Positions 27,336 through 33,740 of a stretch of DNA of 64,000 nt are shown here, piece after piece. Origin of the DNA: Acidimicrobiales bacterium (GTDB lineage: Bacteria > Actinomycetota > Acidimicrobiia > Acidimicrobiales > JAVJTC01); the NCBI GenBank assembly GCA_040219085.1, contig JAVJTC010000003.1, forward strand, positions 1 to 64,000, given 5' to 3'. Numbering within the stretch: the first letter of the stretch is position 1; each line of letters begins with the position of its first letter. Below the pieces are notes generated by a model. It was given only the letters and a program-made list of their open reading frames with translations. It ran no database searches and had not been told where the DNA came from. The position numbers and the translations under genes are program-made.

Positions 27336-27845
27336 ATGATGCAGAATCACCGAAGCCGACTCGCCGCACGGGCGCTTCGAAGCACCGCCACCGTCATCGT
27401 TGTCGCAGCGACGCTCTTGGCAACCGCCGGCCCTGTCGCGTCGGGCGGGGCCCAGGTCACCAGAGGTGAGTTCACCCCATTCGCCGACGCCGAGGGAGAC
27501 GAGCTCGGAATCAGCGGTCGAGCCCAGATGGTGCGGACCTCCAGCGGCGACACCAAGGTCGTTGTCCATGTCACAGGCCTCGAGCCCGGGGCCACATACG
27601 GCTCCCATGTGCACGACGAACCCTGCGACACGGGCAACGCCAACGGGCACTACTTCTTCGCAGCCCCCGTCCCCGAAGGCGACGGACCGAACGCTGACGA
27701 GATCTGGCCCGGGCCGGTCACCGCCAACCGCGGCGGGGTCGCTAGCGGCAAGACGACGGTAGGGGCCGTGGCCGGGCCCGAGGCCGTATCCGTCGTCATT
27801 CACCGCAGCGGCGGCGCGAAGATCGCCTGCGCCGACTTGAGCTGA
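27336..27845 (+). CDS. secreted Cu-only superoxide dismutase-like protein
   Basis: A 169-aa exported protein with a signal peptide (about residues 1-37). The SodC copper ligands are all found: His91 and His93 (HVHDEPC), His105 (GHYFF) and His156 (VIHRSGG); Cys97 and Cys165 can form the conserved disulfide. The zinc subloop (two His plus Asp) and the electrostatic loop are missing, as in Cu-only SODs. It is therefore a SodC-family protein with a possible Cu-only active site, acting outside the membrane against superoxide. A strong terminator hairpin follows. Confidence 0.8.
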   Translation: MMQNHRSRLAARALRSTATVIVVAATLLATAGPVASGGAQVTRGEFTPFADAEGDELGISGRAQMVRTSSGDTKVVVHVTGLEPGATYGSHVHDEPCDTGNANGHYFFAAPVPEGDGPNADEIWPGPVTANRGGVASGKTTVGAVAGPEAVSVVIHRSGGAKIACADLS

Positions 27846-27853
27846 CAGCTCCC

Positions 27854-27887
27854 GATCCCGCCGCCGGGCGCTCCCGGTGGCGGGATC
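27854..27887 (+). terminator. hairpin terminator after the SOD-like gene
   Basis: Inverted repeat GATCCCGCC / GGCGGGATC (9 bp), with an inner CCGGG / CCCGG stem after one mismatch and a CGCT loop. It begins 9 bases after the stop codon. Confidence 0.75.
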
Positions 27888-27947
27888 ACGCTGACCCCCG
27901 ATGGGAGCGTCGCACAGTCCTACGCGAGGGTGTGATGGGGAACCTTT

Positions 27948-28024
27948 TGGTGGGCCATGAGGGATTCGAACCCCCGACCCCTTGCGCGTCATGCAAGTGC
28001 TCTAGCCAACTGAGCTAATGGCCC
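27948..28024 (-). tRNA. tRNA-Val (GAC)
   Basis: A 77-base cloverleaf on the minus strand: acceptor GGGCCAT / ATGGCCC, anticodon stem CTTGC / GCAAG with loop ATGACGC (anticodon GAC), T arm with TTCGAAT, discriminator A and encoded CCA. Third gene, in transcription order, of a Gly-Cys-Val series spread over 6 kb. Confidence 0.95.
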
Positions 28025-28057
28025 CGGAGCAAGAGAGGTTACCAGCTGGCTCGGGCG

Positions 28058-28708
28058 TCAACGCGTGCGTAGGAGCAGGGATCCGACAACGCCGGCCACT
28101 CCCCCGGCGAGAGCCATCCAGATACCGGTCGCCAGGTCGAAGTCGACCCCGGCGTTGGACACCTGCTGGGGGTCGAGGCCGGCGACCGATGCGACGGCCT
28201 CGGCGAGGCGGTCACTCGCGGGACCCTGGATGTCGTACATGCTGAAGCCCACCAGCGCAGTCGCCGTCAGTGCCGCGGCGAGCATGCTGACGAGCACGAA
28301 GACATGGCGGAAGCCGGTCAGCGTCATTGCGCCACCGACTGCGAGAATGCCGGCGCACAGCAACACACCGATGCCGTTGGAGTCGAAGCCGCTCACCTCG
28401 GAACTGCCGACGTTGCGGATCGTGACCCGGTCGGCCCAGTCCAGAAGAGCCCCAGCGGCCAACAGCACCGCAGCGACCAGGGCGACCACACCGGCGACGA
28501 CGTCGCGGGTGGTTCGGACGTGCCCGCCGTCAGCGGTGGCGGAGACGGTTGCGGGCTGTTCCGTCGGCGGCGACGTCGGCCAACCCTCACCGGCCGGTGG
28601 TGTCGGATTCTCGACCGGCTGCTTCCGGTAATCGGGGTGCAGTTCGGGCGCGTACCAGCGGCCGTCGGAGGCGAGCCACCAACCTGGCCCCTGGGGCGTG
28701 TCGCTCAT
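28058..28708 (-). CDS. DUF2510 membrane protein
   Basis: A 216-aa protein. The N-terminus has a DUF2510 tryptophan motif (PGWWLASDGRWYAPELHP), then a Pro-rich linker and four hydrophobic helices (from about residue 70). It is an actinobacterial envelope protein of unknown role. The natural start, ATG at 28708, is at the very base where the tRNA-Cys gene ends: the A of the ATG is the last A of its CCA. No Shine-Dalgarno can be placed outside the tRNA. The frame is open further upstream, but that is tRNA sequence. Confidence 0.8.
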   Translation of the reverse strand: MSDTPQGPGWWLASDGRWYAPELHPDYRKQPVENPTPPAGEGWPTSPPTEQPATVSATADGGHVRTTRDVVAGVVALVAAVLLAAGALLDWADRVTIRNVGSSEVSGFDSNGIGVLLCAGILAVGGAMTLTGFRHVFVLVSMLAAALTATALVGFSMYDIQGPASDRLAEAVASVAGLDPQQVSNAGVDFDLATGIWMALAGGVAGVVGSLLLRTR

Positions 28709-28785
28709 GGAGCGCCGGGCGGGATTTGAACCCGCGACTGTACGGCTTTGCAGGCCGCTCCCTTGGTCCGCTCGGGCACCGGCGC
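28708..28785 (-). tRNA. tRNA-Cys (GCA)
   Basis: A minus-strand cloverleaf: acceptor GCGCCGG / CCGGCGC, anticodon loop CTGCAAA (anticodon GCA), T arm GCGGG-TTCAAAT-CCCGC, discriminator U as in all tRNA-Cys, and encoded CCA. 78 bases with CCA. Confidence 0.95.
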
Positions 28786-28853
28786 CGGTGTGGTCCTTCG
28801 ACCACATGGCCCGGTCATCGTAGCGGTGGCGCCGCCGCGGACGTACTTCCGGC

Positions 28854-29159
28854 TCAGACCGCTGCGAGCTGCCGCTTGGTCGGCGCCGACCTGACACCAC
28901 CGTCGAGGGCATCGGCCCTGAAGTCTCCGCGGGTGCGGTTGGCGGGTCGGCTCCGGTCCGAGCGCACACCGTCGGCCACGAGTTCACTGACGGGGATGTG
29001 CCACATGCCGTCGACGAGGGTGGCCCCCGGGTAACGGCCGGAGTCGATCCACTCCAACACCTTCGCCCGGGTCACTCCGAGGCGCTCGGCGACGGCATGG
29101 GCGGTCACGGTGTAGTCCGAGTGGTGGCTTCTCGGGTCATTACGTTTCGGGTCGTTCAT
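28854..29159 (-). CDS. helix-turn-helix (excisionase/MerR-type) protein
   Basis: A 101-aa protein. Residues about 17-65 form a MerR/Xis-type winged helix (TAHAVAERLGVTRAKVLEWI...LVDGMWHIPVSELV). The C-terminal tail is basic. It overlaps the P450 gene by 4 bases (ATGA), so the two are coupled. It may be a small regulator or an excisionase-type factor; nothing fixes which. Confidence 0.75.
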   Translation of the reverse strand: MNDPKRNDPRSHHSDYTVTAHAVAERLGVTRAKVLEWIDSGRYPGATLVDGMWHIPVSELVADGVRSDRSRPANRTRGDFRADALDGGVRSAPTKRQLAAV

Positions 29160-30655
29160 CCAGATCGTGTCTCCTGGCGATTGTCGATCGCGTCCGATGT
29201 TGGCTGCCTTACCCGAACCTGACCCTTCCCAAACGCTGCGAGACGAAACCGACGCGACGGCGCCCAGTGACGCCAGCGGCTCAACTCGACGGGACCGTCC
29301 GCGCTCACCTCGAGGTCGTAGCCGACGCAGAGGTCGGTCACGAACCGTGCCCCGAAGCGCCGCACCAGACCCTCGCCGAGACACGAGTTGCCATCGAGAC
29401 CGAACGGCGAGTACTCCGCCCCTGTGAACTTCCGCCCTTCGAAGCGGCCCGGGTCGAACTCGTCGGGATGGTCGAACACCGCAGGATCCCGATGGGACTC
29501 GGCGACGCAGATCCTCACGACCCAACCTCGCGGAATGCAGAACCCGTCCACCGTGACATCGTCACGGGTGCAGTCACGCCACACGAACTCACTCTGGGCG
29601 AGGCGCAGCGTCTCGGAGATGACGAGGCCCGCCGCAGCAGGCACCCCGGACGGGTCGGCCAGCATGGCGGCATCGTCACGGACCCGCTTCACCCACTGCG
29701 GGTTGTGAGCCAGGAACCACACACACCAGCCGATGAGGCCGGCCGTGTCCTTGGAGGTCATCTGGGACATGATGACGAGGTTCCTCAGCAGCGTCGGGTC
29801 TCCGGTCGGATCGAACCCGTCAGCGTCCAGCGTTGCGATGAACGACCGGTCCACGCGGGGGCCACCGCGACGAAGGGTCGACACGATGAAATCGTCGATC
29901 GACTCGAAGGTGGCGACCTCCTCAGGTGACCCGTCGAGCGGATGCCAGACGTCGACCGACTCGAACCGGGCGATCAGCTCCTCGATGACCGGCGCATCGC
30001 GGTCGATCCCGAAGAAGATCTCGAGCCATCCCGCGAGCAGGGCCCGCTCACAGACGTCGGTGGAATGCCTGGTCTCGTGACCGTCGCTGGTCAGTTCGGC
30101 GACGAGATCGGCGGACAGCGACCCCAGGGTGCCCTCGAGGCGTCCGAGGACATGAGCGCTCAGAGCGCGAGCGAGGACCCTGCGGTAGTGGCGATGCTGA
30201 TCGCCCCGCATCGTGCGGATGAATCCGCCCGGCACATGGATGTTGTTGGTGAACACCATCGATGCGAGGCCGTCGGCGTGGTCGGCGAGCAGGCGACGGC
30301 CGCGCTCGAGACCGAGGACGCAGACCATGTCCCTCGCCAACCCTCCCGACACGCTGAAAACGGGGCCGCGCCTCTGAGCCTCCCGGATGCCGAAATCACG
30401 ATCCAGCGACATCTCGGGGCAGCCCGTCAGTCGACCCGGCGGCGCGTCACGCAGACGCAGGGTCCCGATGCGTGACCACCATTCGGTGGCTGCCAGACCC
30501 GCTGGGAAAGCGACGAGCGCGATCCGCGCGAGCCGCGGGGAACGACACGCCCACACCGCGATAGCTACGACGCCAACGCCGGCCCTGACCGCCCCCGCAC
30601 GTAACGCTGCAATGTCATCAGGGTGGGCCCGCACTAGTTCGTGACTGCGCAGCAT
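29156..30655 (-). CDS. cytochrome P450 with N-terminal extension
   Basis: A divergent P450. The haem loop is SPFGLDGNSCLGEGL (Cys about residue 425), the helix K motif is SETLRLAQ, and helix I reads TSKDTAG. About 70-80 residues precede the usual P450 start and include a hydrophobic stretch (GVGVVAIAVWA, then LARIALVAFPAGLAAT), possibly a membrane anchor, which is unusual for bacteria. The ATG at 30655 is preferred (499 aa); the frame is open to a TTG at 30841 (561 aa). The redox partner is not nearby; the only coupled gene is the HTH protein downstream. Confidence 0.8.
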   Translation of the reverse strand: MLRSHELVRAHPDDIAALRAGAVRAGVGVVAIAVWACRSPRLARIALVAFPAGLAATEWWSRIGTLRLRDAPPGRLTGCPEMSLDRDFGIREAQRRGPVFSVSGGLARDMVCVLGLERGRRLLADHADGLASMVFTNNIHVPGGFIRTMRGDQHRHYRRVLARALSAHVLGRLEGTLGSLSADLVAELTSDGHETRHSTDVCERALLAGWLEIFFGIDRDAPVIEELIARFESVDVWHPLDGSPEEVATFESIDDFIVSTLRRGGPRVDRSFIATLDADGFDPTGDPTLLRNLVIMSQMTSKDTAGLIGWCVWFLAHNPQWVKRVRDDAAMLADPSGVPAAAGLVISETLRLAQSEFVWRDCTRDDVTVDGFCIPRGWVVRICVAESHRDPAVFDHPDEFDPGRFEGRKFTGAEYSPFGLDGNSCLGEGLVRRFGARFVTDLCVGYDLEVSADGPVELSRWRHWAPSRRFRLAAFGKGQVRVRQPTSDAIDNRQETRSG

Positions 30656-30985
30656 GCGCACGGTTGCCGTGGGCCGCAGGACGGCCCGGGCCGTAAGGAC
30701 GATTCCCCTCCTGAGACCCCGCCCGCGCAACCGTGACACGACGGGTTCGGTCAACCGCCCTCGATGCACGTCGCGAGAGTAGAGGACCGTCCGGATCGTG
30801 CATGCCAGCAGGCCGGCGCCGGCGCGTCGACGAGCCACCAAGCGGCGCAGGAGGCGGCCAGCGACCGCCGCTGACGAGCAACGTCAGAGCGAATTGCGCT
30901 GCATGGTCATCGGGCGATCCGAGACCGATTGGACGTGCAGGGGCCGACCAGCGGCAGCCTCGAACGACCCAGATGGACGCGCCTC

Positions 30986-31082
30986 GGACGCGGAACAGCC
31001 GCCCCCGGGAGGGCGGCTGACCTGCAGTTCGCACTGGAGCGGATGACCGGCCTCGAACCGGCGACCCTCACCTTGGCAAGGT
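30986..31082. repeat. left copy of 97-bp direct repeat (attL, displaced tRNA-Gly 3' half)
   Basis: Identical over all 97 bases to 33584-33680. It contains, on the minus strand, the 3' part of tRNA-Gly from the anticodon arm to CCA (31035-31082) and then a terminator hairpin (CAGCCGCCC / GGGCGGCTG). The 5' half of the tRNA is missing here, so this is the displaced end created by insertion of an element into tRNA-Gly. Confidence 0.9.
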
Positions 31083-31206
31083 TCTCGGGCCCGATCCGCT
31101 GACCTGCGGATTCTCCCGAACACCGCTTGTGACCTGCACGTTCGACCAACCGAATACCATCGAATTGTCATTCGACGTTTCGCGACTTCCCGCGGCCTCC
31201 GGCGGT

Positions 31207-31229
31207 CCTCCACCTCTGCGGGGTGGAGG
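31207..31229 (-). terminator. terminator of the RelA/SpoT operon
   Basis: A perfect 8-bp inverted repeat (CCTCCACC / GGTGGAGG) with a 7-base loop, 18 bases after the stop of the 87-aa partner gene on the minus strand. Confidence 0.65.
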
Positions 31230-31246
31230 CCGTCCCGCGTTCACTC

Positions 31247-31510
31247 TCAGCGGGCTGGAAGCTCGAAGATGAACCGCGAGGACGAGGGAGAAACGCCATC
31301 GAAGTAGTTGGCGTGGGTACGTCGAATCGTCTCTTCGGAGTCCGATGCGACGAGCACGATCTCGATGTTCGTGATGTCGCGGTAGGAGGCTTCAGCCTTC
31401 GCGTACGCAGCCGTGGCTGCGTCTCGATCGTCGAAGTGGTCGAGATCGATCAATCCGCCCTTGGTGTGATCGAAGACGATCAGGTAGTGGATGAGCCGAT
31501 CTCGAGTCAT
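31247..31510 (-). CDS. 87-aa partner of the RelA/SpoT-domain protein (candidate antitoxin)
   Basis: An 87-aa acidic protein of no family I can name. It starts MTRDRLIHYLIVFDHTKGG and has two likely beta strands (HYLIVFDH and IEIVLVASD) around helices with many Asp/Glu/Ala, then EETIRRTHANYFDG and a hydrophobic end, FIFELPAR. The ATG at 31510 overlaps the RelA/SpoT gene's stop (ATGA), so the two are made together. A small protein coupled to a single-domain alarmone synthetase is the arrangement seen in toxSAS toxin-antitoxin pairs; by that analogy it may neutralise the enzyme. Function is not proven by sequence. Confidence 0.75.
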   Translation of the reverse strand: MTRDRLIHYLIVFDHTKGGLIDLDHFDDRDAATAAYAKAEASYRDITNIEIVLVASDSEETIRRTHANYFDGVSPSSSRFIFELPAR

Positions 31511-32244
31511 CTGGAGGTCCCTTCCTGCGATGCCCGATCGGCGATGAGCCATTGCTGGGCTCGCGTTGTAAGCCTAGTGAATTCTGCCATGAAGCTCTCG
31601 TCGGGCGTCACTCCCACCTCCTCAAGGGCCATCCCCGCTGCCGCGTGTCTGTAGGCGTCCAGCAACTCGTCAGGGCCAAGTCCACTCTTGAGGTCGATGC
31701 CGGTGATTCCGGTGGCAACCTCGATCATGATCGCCCACTCATGCTGGAGCGGGGTCCTGAGCTGTACCTCGATCCGGACCTGGTGATACGAGGTGTGGAG
31801 GTGGATTGAGCGGTATCCCGTGTCCTTTGGGTTGGTGACGTAGTCCTTGACCTTGTCGGCCTTGCCGTTCCGCTGGAGGCTGTTGGCCATGTAGCGCTTC
31901 TGGACGCGGCGCACCTCGTCCAGACTCTCGAGCACGGCTCGGGCGCCCGCAATGTCTTGCATTCTGGCGAGGTCCATCCGTGGATAGCGACGCAGCTTGT
32001 CGATGATTGTGTTCATTCGCTTGAGGCGCTGGGTAGCTCGGCGGGTGTTGCAGCCCTCGGTCTTCATCACAGACCGAAGTCCCATGTTCGCGGTCGTCAA
32101 GGGGATGGTGTGTGATGCGCGGTACCAGTCCACGACCTCGTAGGCAGCGAGGATCTCTTCCGGCGTGGGCGTCCCTCCAGTCCGCCCAGCCAGCAGGTCG
32201 CCTGCGCGGTTGATCGCTGACTTGCTGTGGCCGTTTCCGCTCAC
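31507..32244 (-). CDS. RelA/SpoT synthetase-domain protein (small alarmone synthetase / toxSAS-like)
   Basis: A 245-aa single-domain (p)ppGpp-synthetase-fold protein with no HD hydrolase, TGS or ACT domains. Visible motifs: the basic nucleotide-binding helix QRLKRMNTIIDKLRRYP (72-88), RMQDIAGAR (94-102, with the conserved Asp), the G-loop-like KDYVTNPKDTGYRSIHL (133-149, with Tyr144) and VQLRTPLQHEWA (160-171, with the Glu at 159 before it). Such enzymes transfer pyrophosphate from ATP to GDP/GTP, to adenosine nucleotides or, in some toxSAS, to tRNA CCA ends. The GTG start lies 49 bases from a perfect palindrome. Gene order toxin-then-partner with a 4-base overlap, and the location on an islet, favour an accessory toxin or defence role over housekeeping. 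Confidence 0.85.
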   Translation of the reverse strand: MSGNGHSKSAINRAGDLLAGRTGGTPTPEEILAAYEVVDWYRASHTIPLTTANMGLRSVMKTEGCNTRRATQRLKRMNTIIDKLRRYPRMDLARMQDIAGARAVLESLDEVRRVQKRYMANSLQRNGKADKVKDYVTNPKDTGYRSIHLHTSYHQVRIEVQLRTPLQHEWAIMIEVATGITGIDLKSGLGPDELLDAYRHAAAGMALEEVGVTPDESFMAEFTRLTTRAQQWLIADRASQEGTSR

Positions 32245-32292
32245 GGCGCTCGAAGGTAGTCGCAGAGCTCACGCGACGCCGCGAAGGTCCCA

Positions 32293-32307
32293 GTTCACAG
32301 TGTGAAC
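32293..32307. promoter_or_regulatory. perfect 15-bp palindrome upstream of the RelA/SpoT gene
   Basis: GTTCACA-G-TGTGAAC: 7-bp arms around one central base, in the 65-base gap between whiB and the RelA/SpoT start codon. Too short-looped for a terminator, and typical of a dimer-binding operator. It may mediate autoregulation of the two-gene module. Confidence 0.6.
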
Positions 32308-32309
32308 GC

Positions 32310-32663
32310 TCAACACAAGCCGGTCGGCGATCCCCTCCACGTCAAGCCCATCAGGCGCCGCTGCGCCGCCCGTCTCCTGATCCGGTTCCGGTCCTTCTCG
32401 GACAGCCCAGCCCACACCCCCGCCAACTCTGGGCCCTGGTCGAGCGCCCACACACGGCACGCGACGACGACCGGGCAGCCTGCGCAGACGATCCGGGCTT
32501 CGTCAGGCCGATGGCCCCGCGGCGGAAACCACGACCCCGTCCTCCGACCCCGACACGACGCCCCGTCATGCCACGCCGGCCGCGCCAACATCTCGGTGAG
32601 CGTCTCCGACTCGAGGTCGCCCGGCGACGACCTCATCAACACCTCGAGCAGATCGAGCCGCAT
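32310..32663 (-). CDS. WhiB-family iron-sulfur regulator
   Basis: A 117-aa WhiB-like protein. The four cluster cysteines are present: one in WHDGASCRG, then VCAGCPVVVAC (Cys-x2-Cys-x5-Cys). The GVWAG turn and the basic tail EKDRNRIRRRAAQRR, for DNA binding, follow. Such proteins bind a 4Fe-4S cluster and act with sigma factors. It lies upstream of and in the same direction as the RelA/SpoT pair. WhiB genes are common cargo of actinophages and integrative elements. Confidence 0.88.
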   Translation of the reverse strand: MRLDLLEVLMRSSPGDLESETLTEMLARPAWHDGASCRGRRTGSWFPPRGHRPDEARIVCAGCPVVVACRVWALDQGPELAGVWAGLSEKDRNRIRRRAAQRRLMGLTWRGSPTGLC

Positions 32664-32748
32664 CAACCCCCGCTTCTAACGGTCTCCGATATATCAGAAA
32701 GCGGATGTGCAGCCTGACCCCGGGCTGGGTCCCGCTACCTTCCGTTGG

Positions 32749-32979
32749 GTGAAAGTCCGCTCAGACCTGTGGGCTACCGGCGCCGTCCCACCGGAACCCG
32801 GGTGGAGCATCCCTGTGGACTCAGGAGCGATATGGCCGCTCATGTTCCTGGTCTTTCCAGCGTCCTTCGTGCTGCTACTGGCCATAGGCAACCCGTCGCT
32901 GCGTCGTAGGTGGGTTCTGAGCACCGCCGGACTCACCCTTCTCGCCGGTGCGGCCCTGGCACTCGTCATAGCGAACTAG
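32749..32979 (+). CDS. small two-helix membrane protein
   Basis: A 76-aa frame with two hydrophobic segments (WPLMFLVFPASFVLLLAIG and a C-terminal one ending ALALVIAN) and a short basic loop, PSLRRRW, between them. GTG start at 32749; the frame is open to 32707. No family recognised and no partner on the same strand except the integrase remnant. Gene status moderately likely from the clear membrane pattern. Confidence 0.45.
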   Translation: MKVRSDLWATGAVPPEPGWSIPVDSGAIWPLMFLVFPASFVLLLAIGNPSLRRRWVLSTAGLTLLAGAALALVIAN

Positions 32980-33119
32980 CAGAGCGGCAGAGCCTGCCCC
33001 TCACACCGTCTACGCATCAACCCCCGAGCTTCCCGGCGATCAGCAAATAGATTGACTGACCCCGGACGAGTCAACCGCCCCTAGGCCGTCAGGGATCTGA
33101 CCGGCCCCTCCCCGACTGC

Positions 33120-33644
33120 ATGATTATGCAAGCCCGCCGGCACCCGAGTCTGATCACGCAGAGCCCGAAGTCGGGCAAGGCCCGGTCTGTCGCGCTCCCC
33201 CGGTTCCTCTCGGAGATACTCGGCGTGCACGTCGGTGCCTACTCGGCCGGCGGGTACGTGTTCACGTCGGCCGAGGGCCTGCCGTTGCGCAGGTCGAACT
33301 GGTACCGGCGCCACTTCCAGCCCGCGACAGCGCGGGCCGACATCGGGGAGCGTCTGCGGTTCCATGACCTGCGCCACACGGCCGCCGCGCTCGCGATCGC
33401 GCGGGGTGCGCATCCGAAGCCGATCCAGGAGCGTCTCGGCCATTCAACGATCAGGCTCACGTTCGACCGGTGCGGGCACCTGTTCCCGGGGCTCGACGAG
33501 ACGCTGCGCGACGGGCTCGATGCGGCCTACCTCGGATCTCCCGCGGCTTCACCGCGGCCTGAGCGCGGCCAGGTGGTCGCGCTGGACGCGGAACAGCCGC
33601 CCCCGGGAGGGCGGCTGACCTGCAGTTCGCACTGGAGCGGATGA
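33120..33644 (+). pseudogene. tyrosine integrase remnant, catalytic Tyr changed to Cys
   Basis: A 174-aa frame with the C-terminal catalytic half of a phage-type integrase: SPKSGKARSVALP, RFHDLRHTAAAL (His-x2-Arg box) and ERLGHSTIRLTFDRCGHLFP. In active enzymes the last motif reads TxDxYGHL; here the Tyr nucleophile codon is TGC (Cys). The arm-binding and core-binding domains and the first catalytic Arg are missing, and no frame for them is found at 32980-33120. The coding sequence ends inside the right att repeat, the normal position for an integrase next to its tRNA target. Confidence 0.85.
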
Positions 33645-33680
33645 CCGGCCTCGAACCGGCGACCCTCACCTTGGCAAGGT
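33584..33680. repeat. right copy of 97-bp direct repeat (attR, in intact tRNA-Gly)
   Basis: Identical to 30986-31082. It spans the tRNA-Gly 3' part (anticodon arm to CCA) and the hairpin CAGCCGCCC / GGGCGGCTG (about 33594-33617) that terminates tRNA transcription. The identity ends in the anticodon stem, exactly where many tyrosine integrases cross over. Confidence 0.9.
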
Positions 33681-33708
33681 GATGCTCTACCAACTGAGCT
33701 ACATCCGC
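33633..33708 (-). tRNA. tRNA-Gly (GCC)
   Basis: A complete 76-base cloverleaf: acceptor GCGGATG / CATCCGC, anticodon stem TCACC / GGTGA with loop TTGCCAA (anticodon GCC), T arm GCCGG-TTCGAGG-CCGGT, encoded CCA. Its 3' half is supplied by the islet's right att repeat; the 5' half is chromosomal. Confidence 0.96.
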
Positions 33709-33740
33709 AGGATCTGCGAGTGTAGCAAGCGACGATTCGA

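Larger units (their letters stand above)
31083..33680. mobile_element. 2.6-kb integrative islet in tRNA-Gly
   Basis: The DNA between the 97-bp direct repeats, 2,598 bases counted to the end of the right copy. Contents: RelA/SpoT-domain gene and 87-aa partner, whiB-like gene, small membrane protein, and the C-terminal remnant of a tyrosine integrase that reads into the right repeat. The intact tRNA is rebuilt at the right end, the standard outcome for tRNA-targeting tyrosine integrases. Base composition in the left half is visibly less GC-rich than in flanking genes. The integrase is broken, so the islet appears fixed. Confidence 0.85.

Noticed and set aside
32659-33026. 14-bp direct repeat CGCATCAACCCCCG at 32659-32672 and 33013-33026 within the islet.
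   Set aside because: The first copy is just the start codon and Shine-Dalgarno of whiB on the minus strand; the second leads only to a short frame. Probably chance or a minor duplication.
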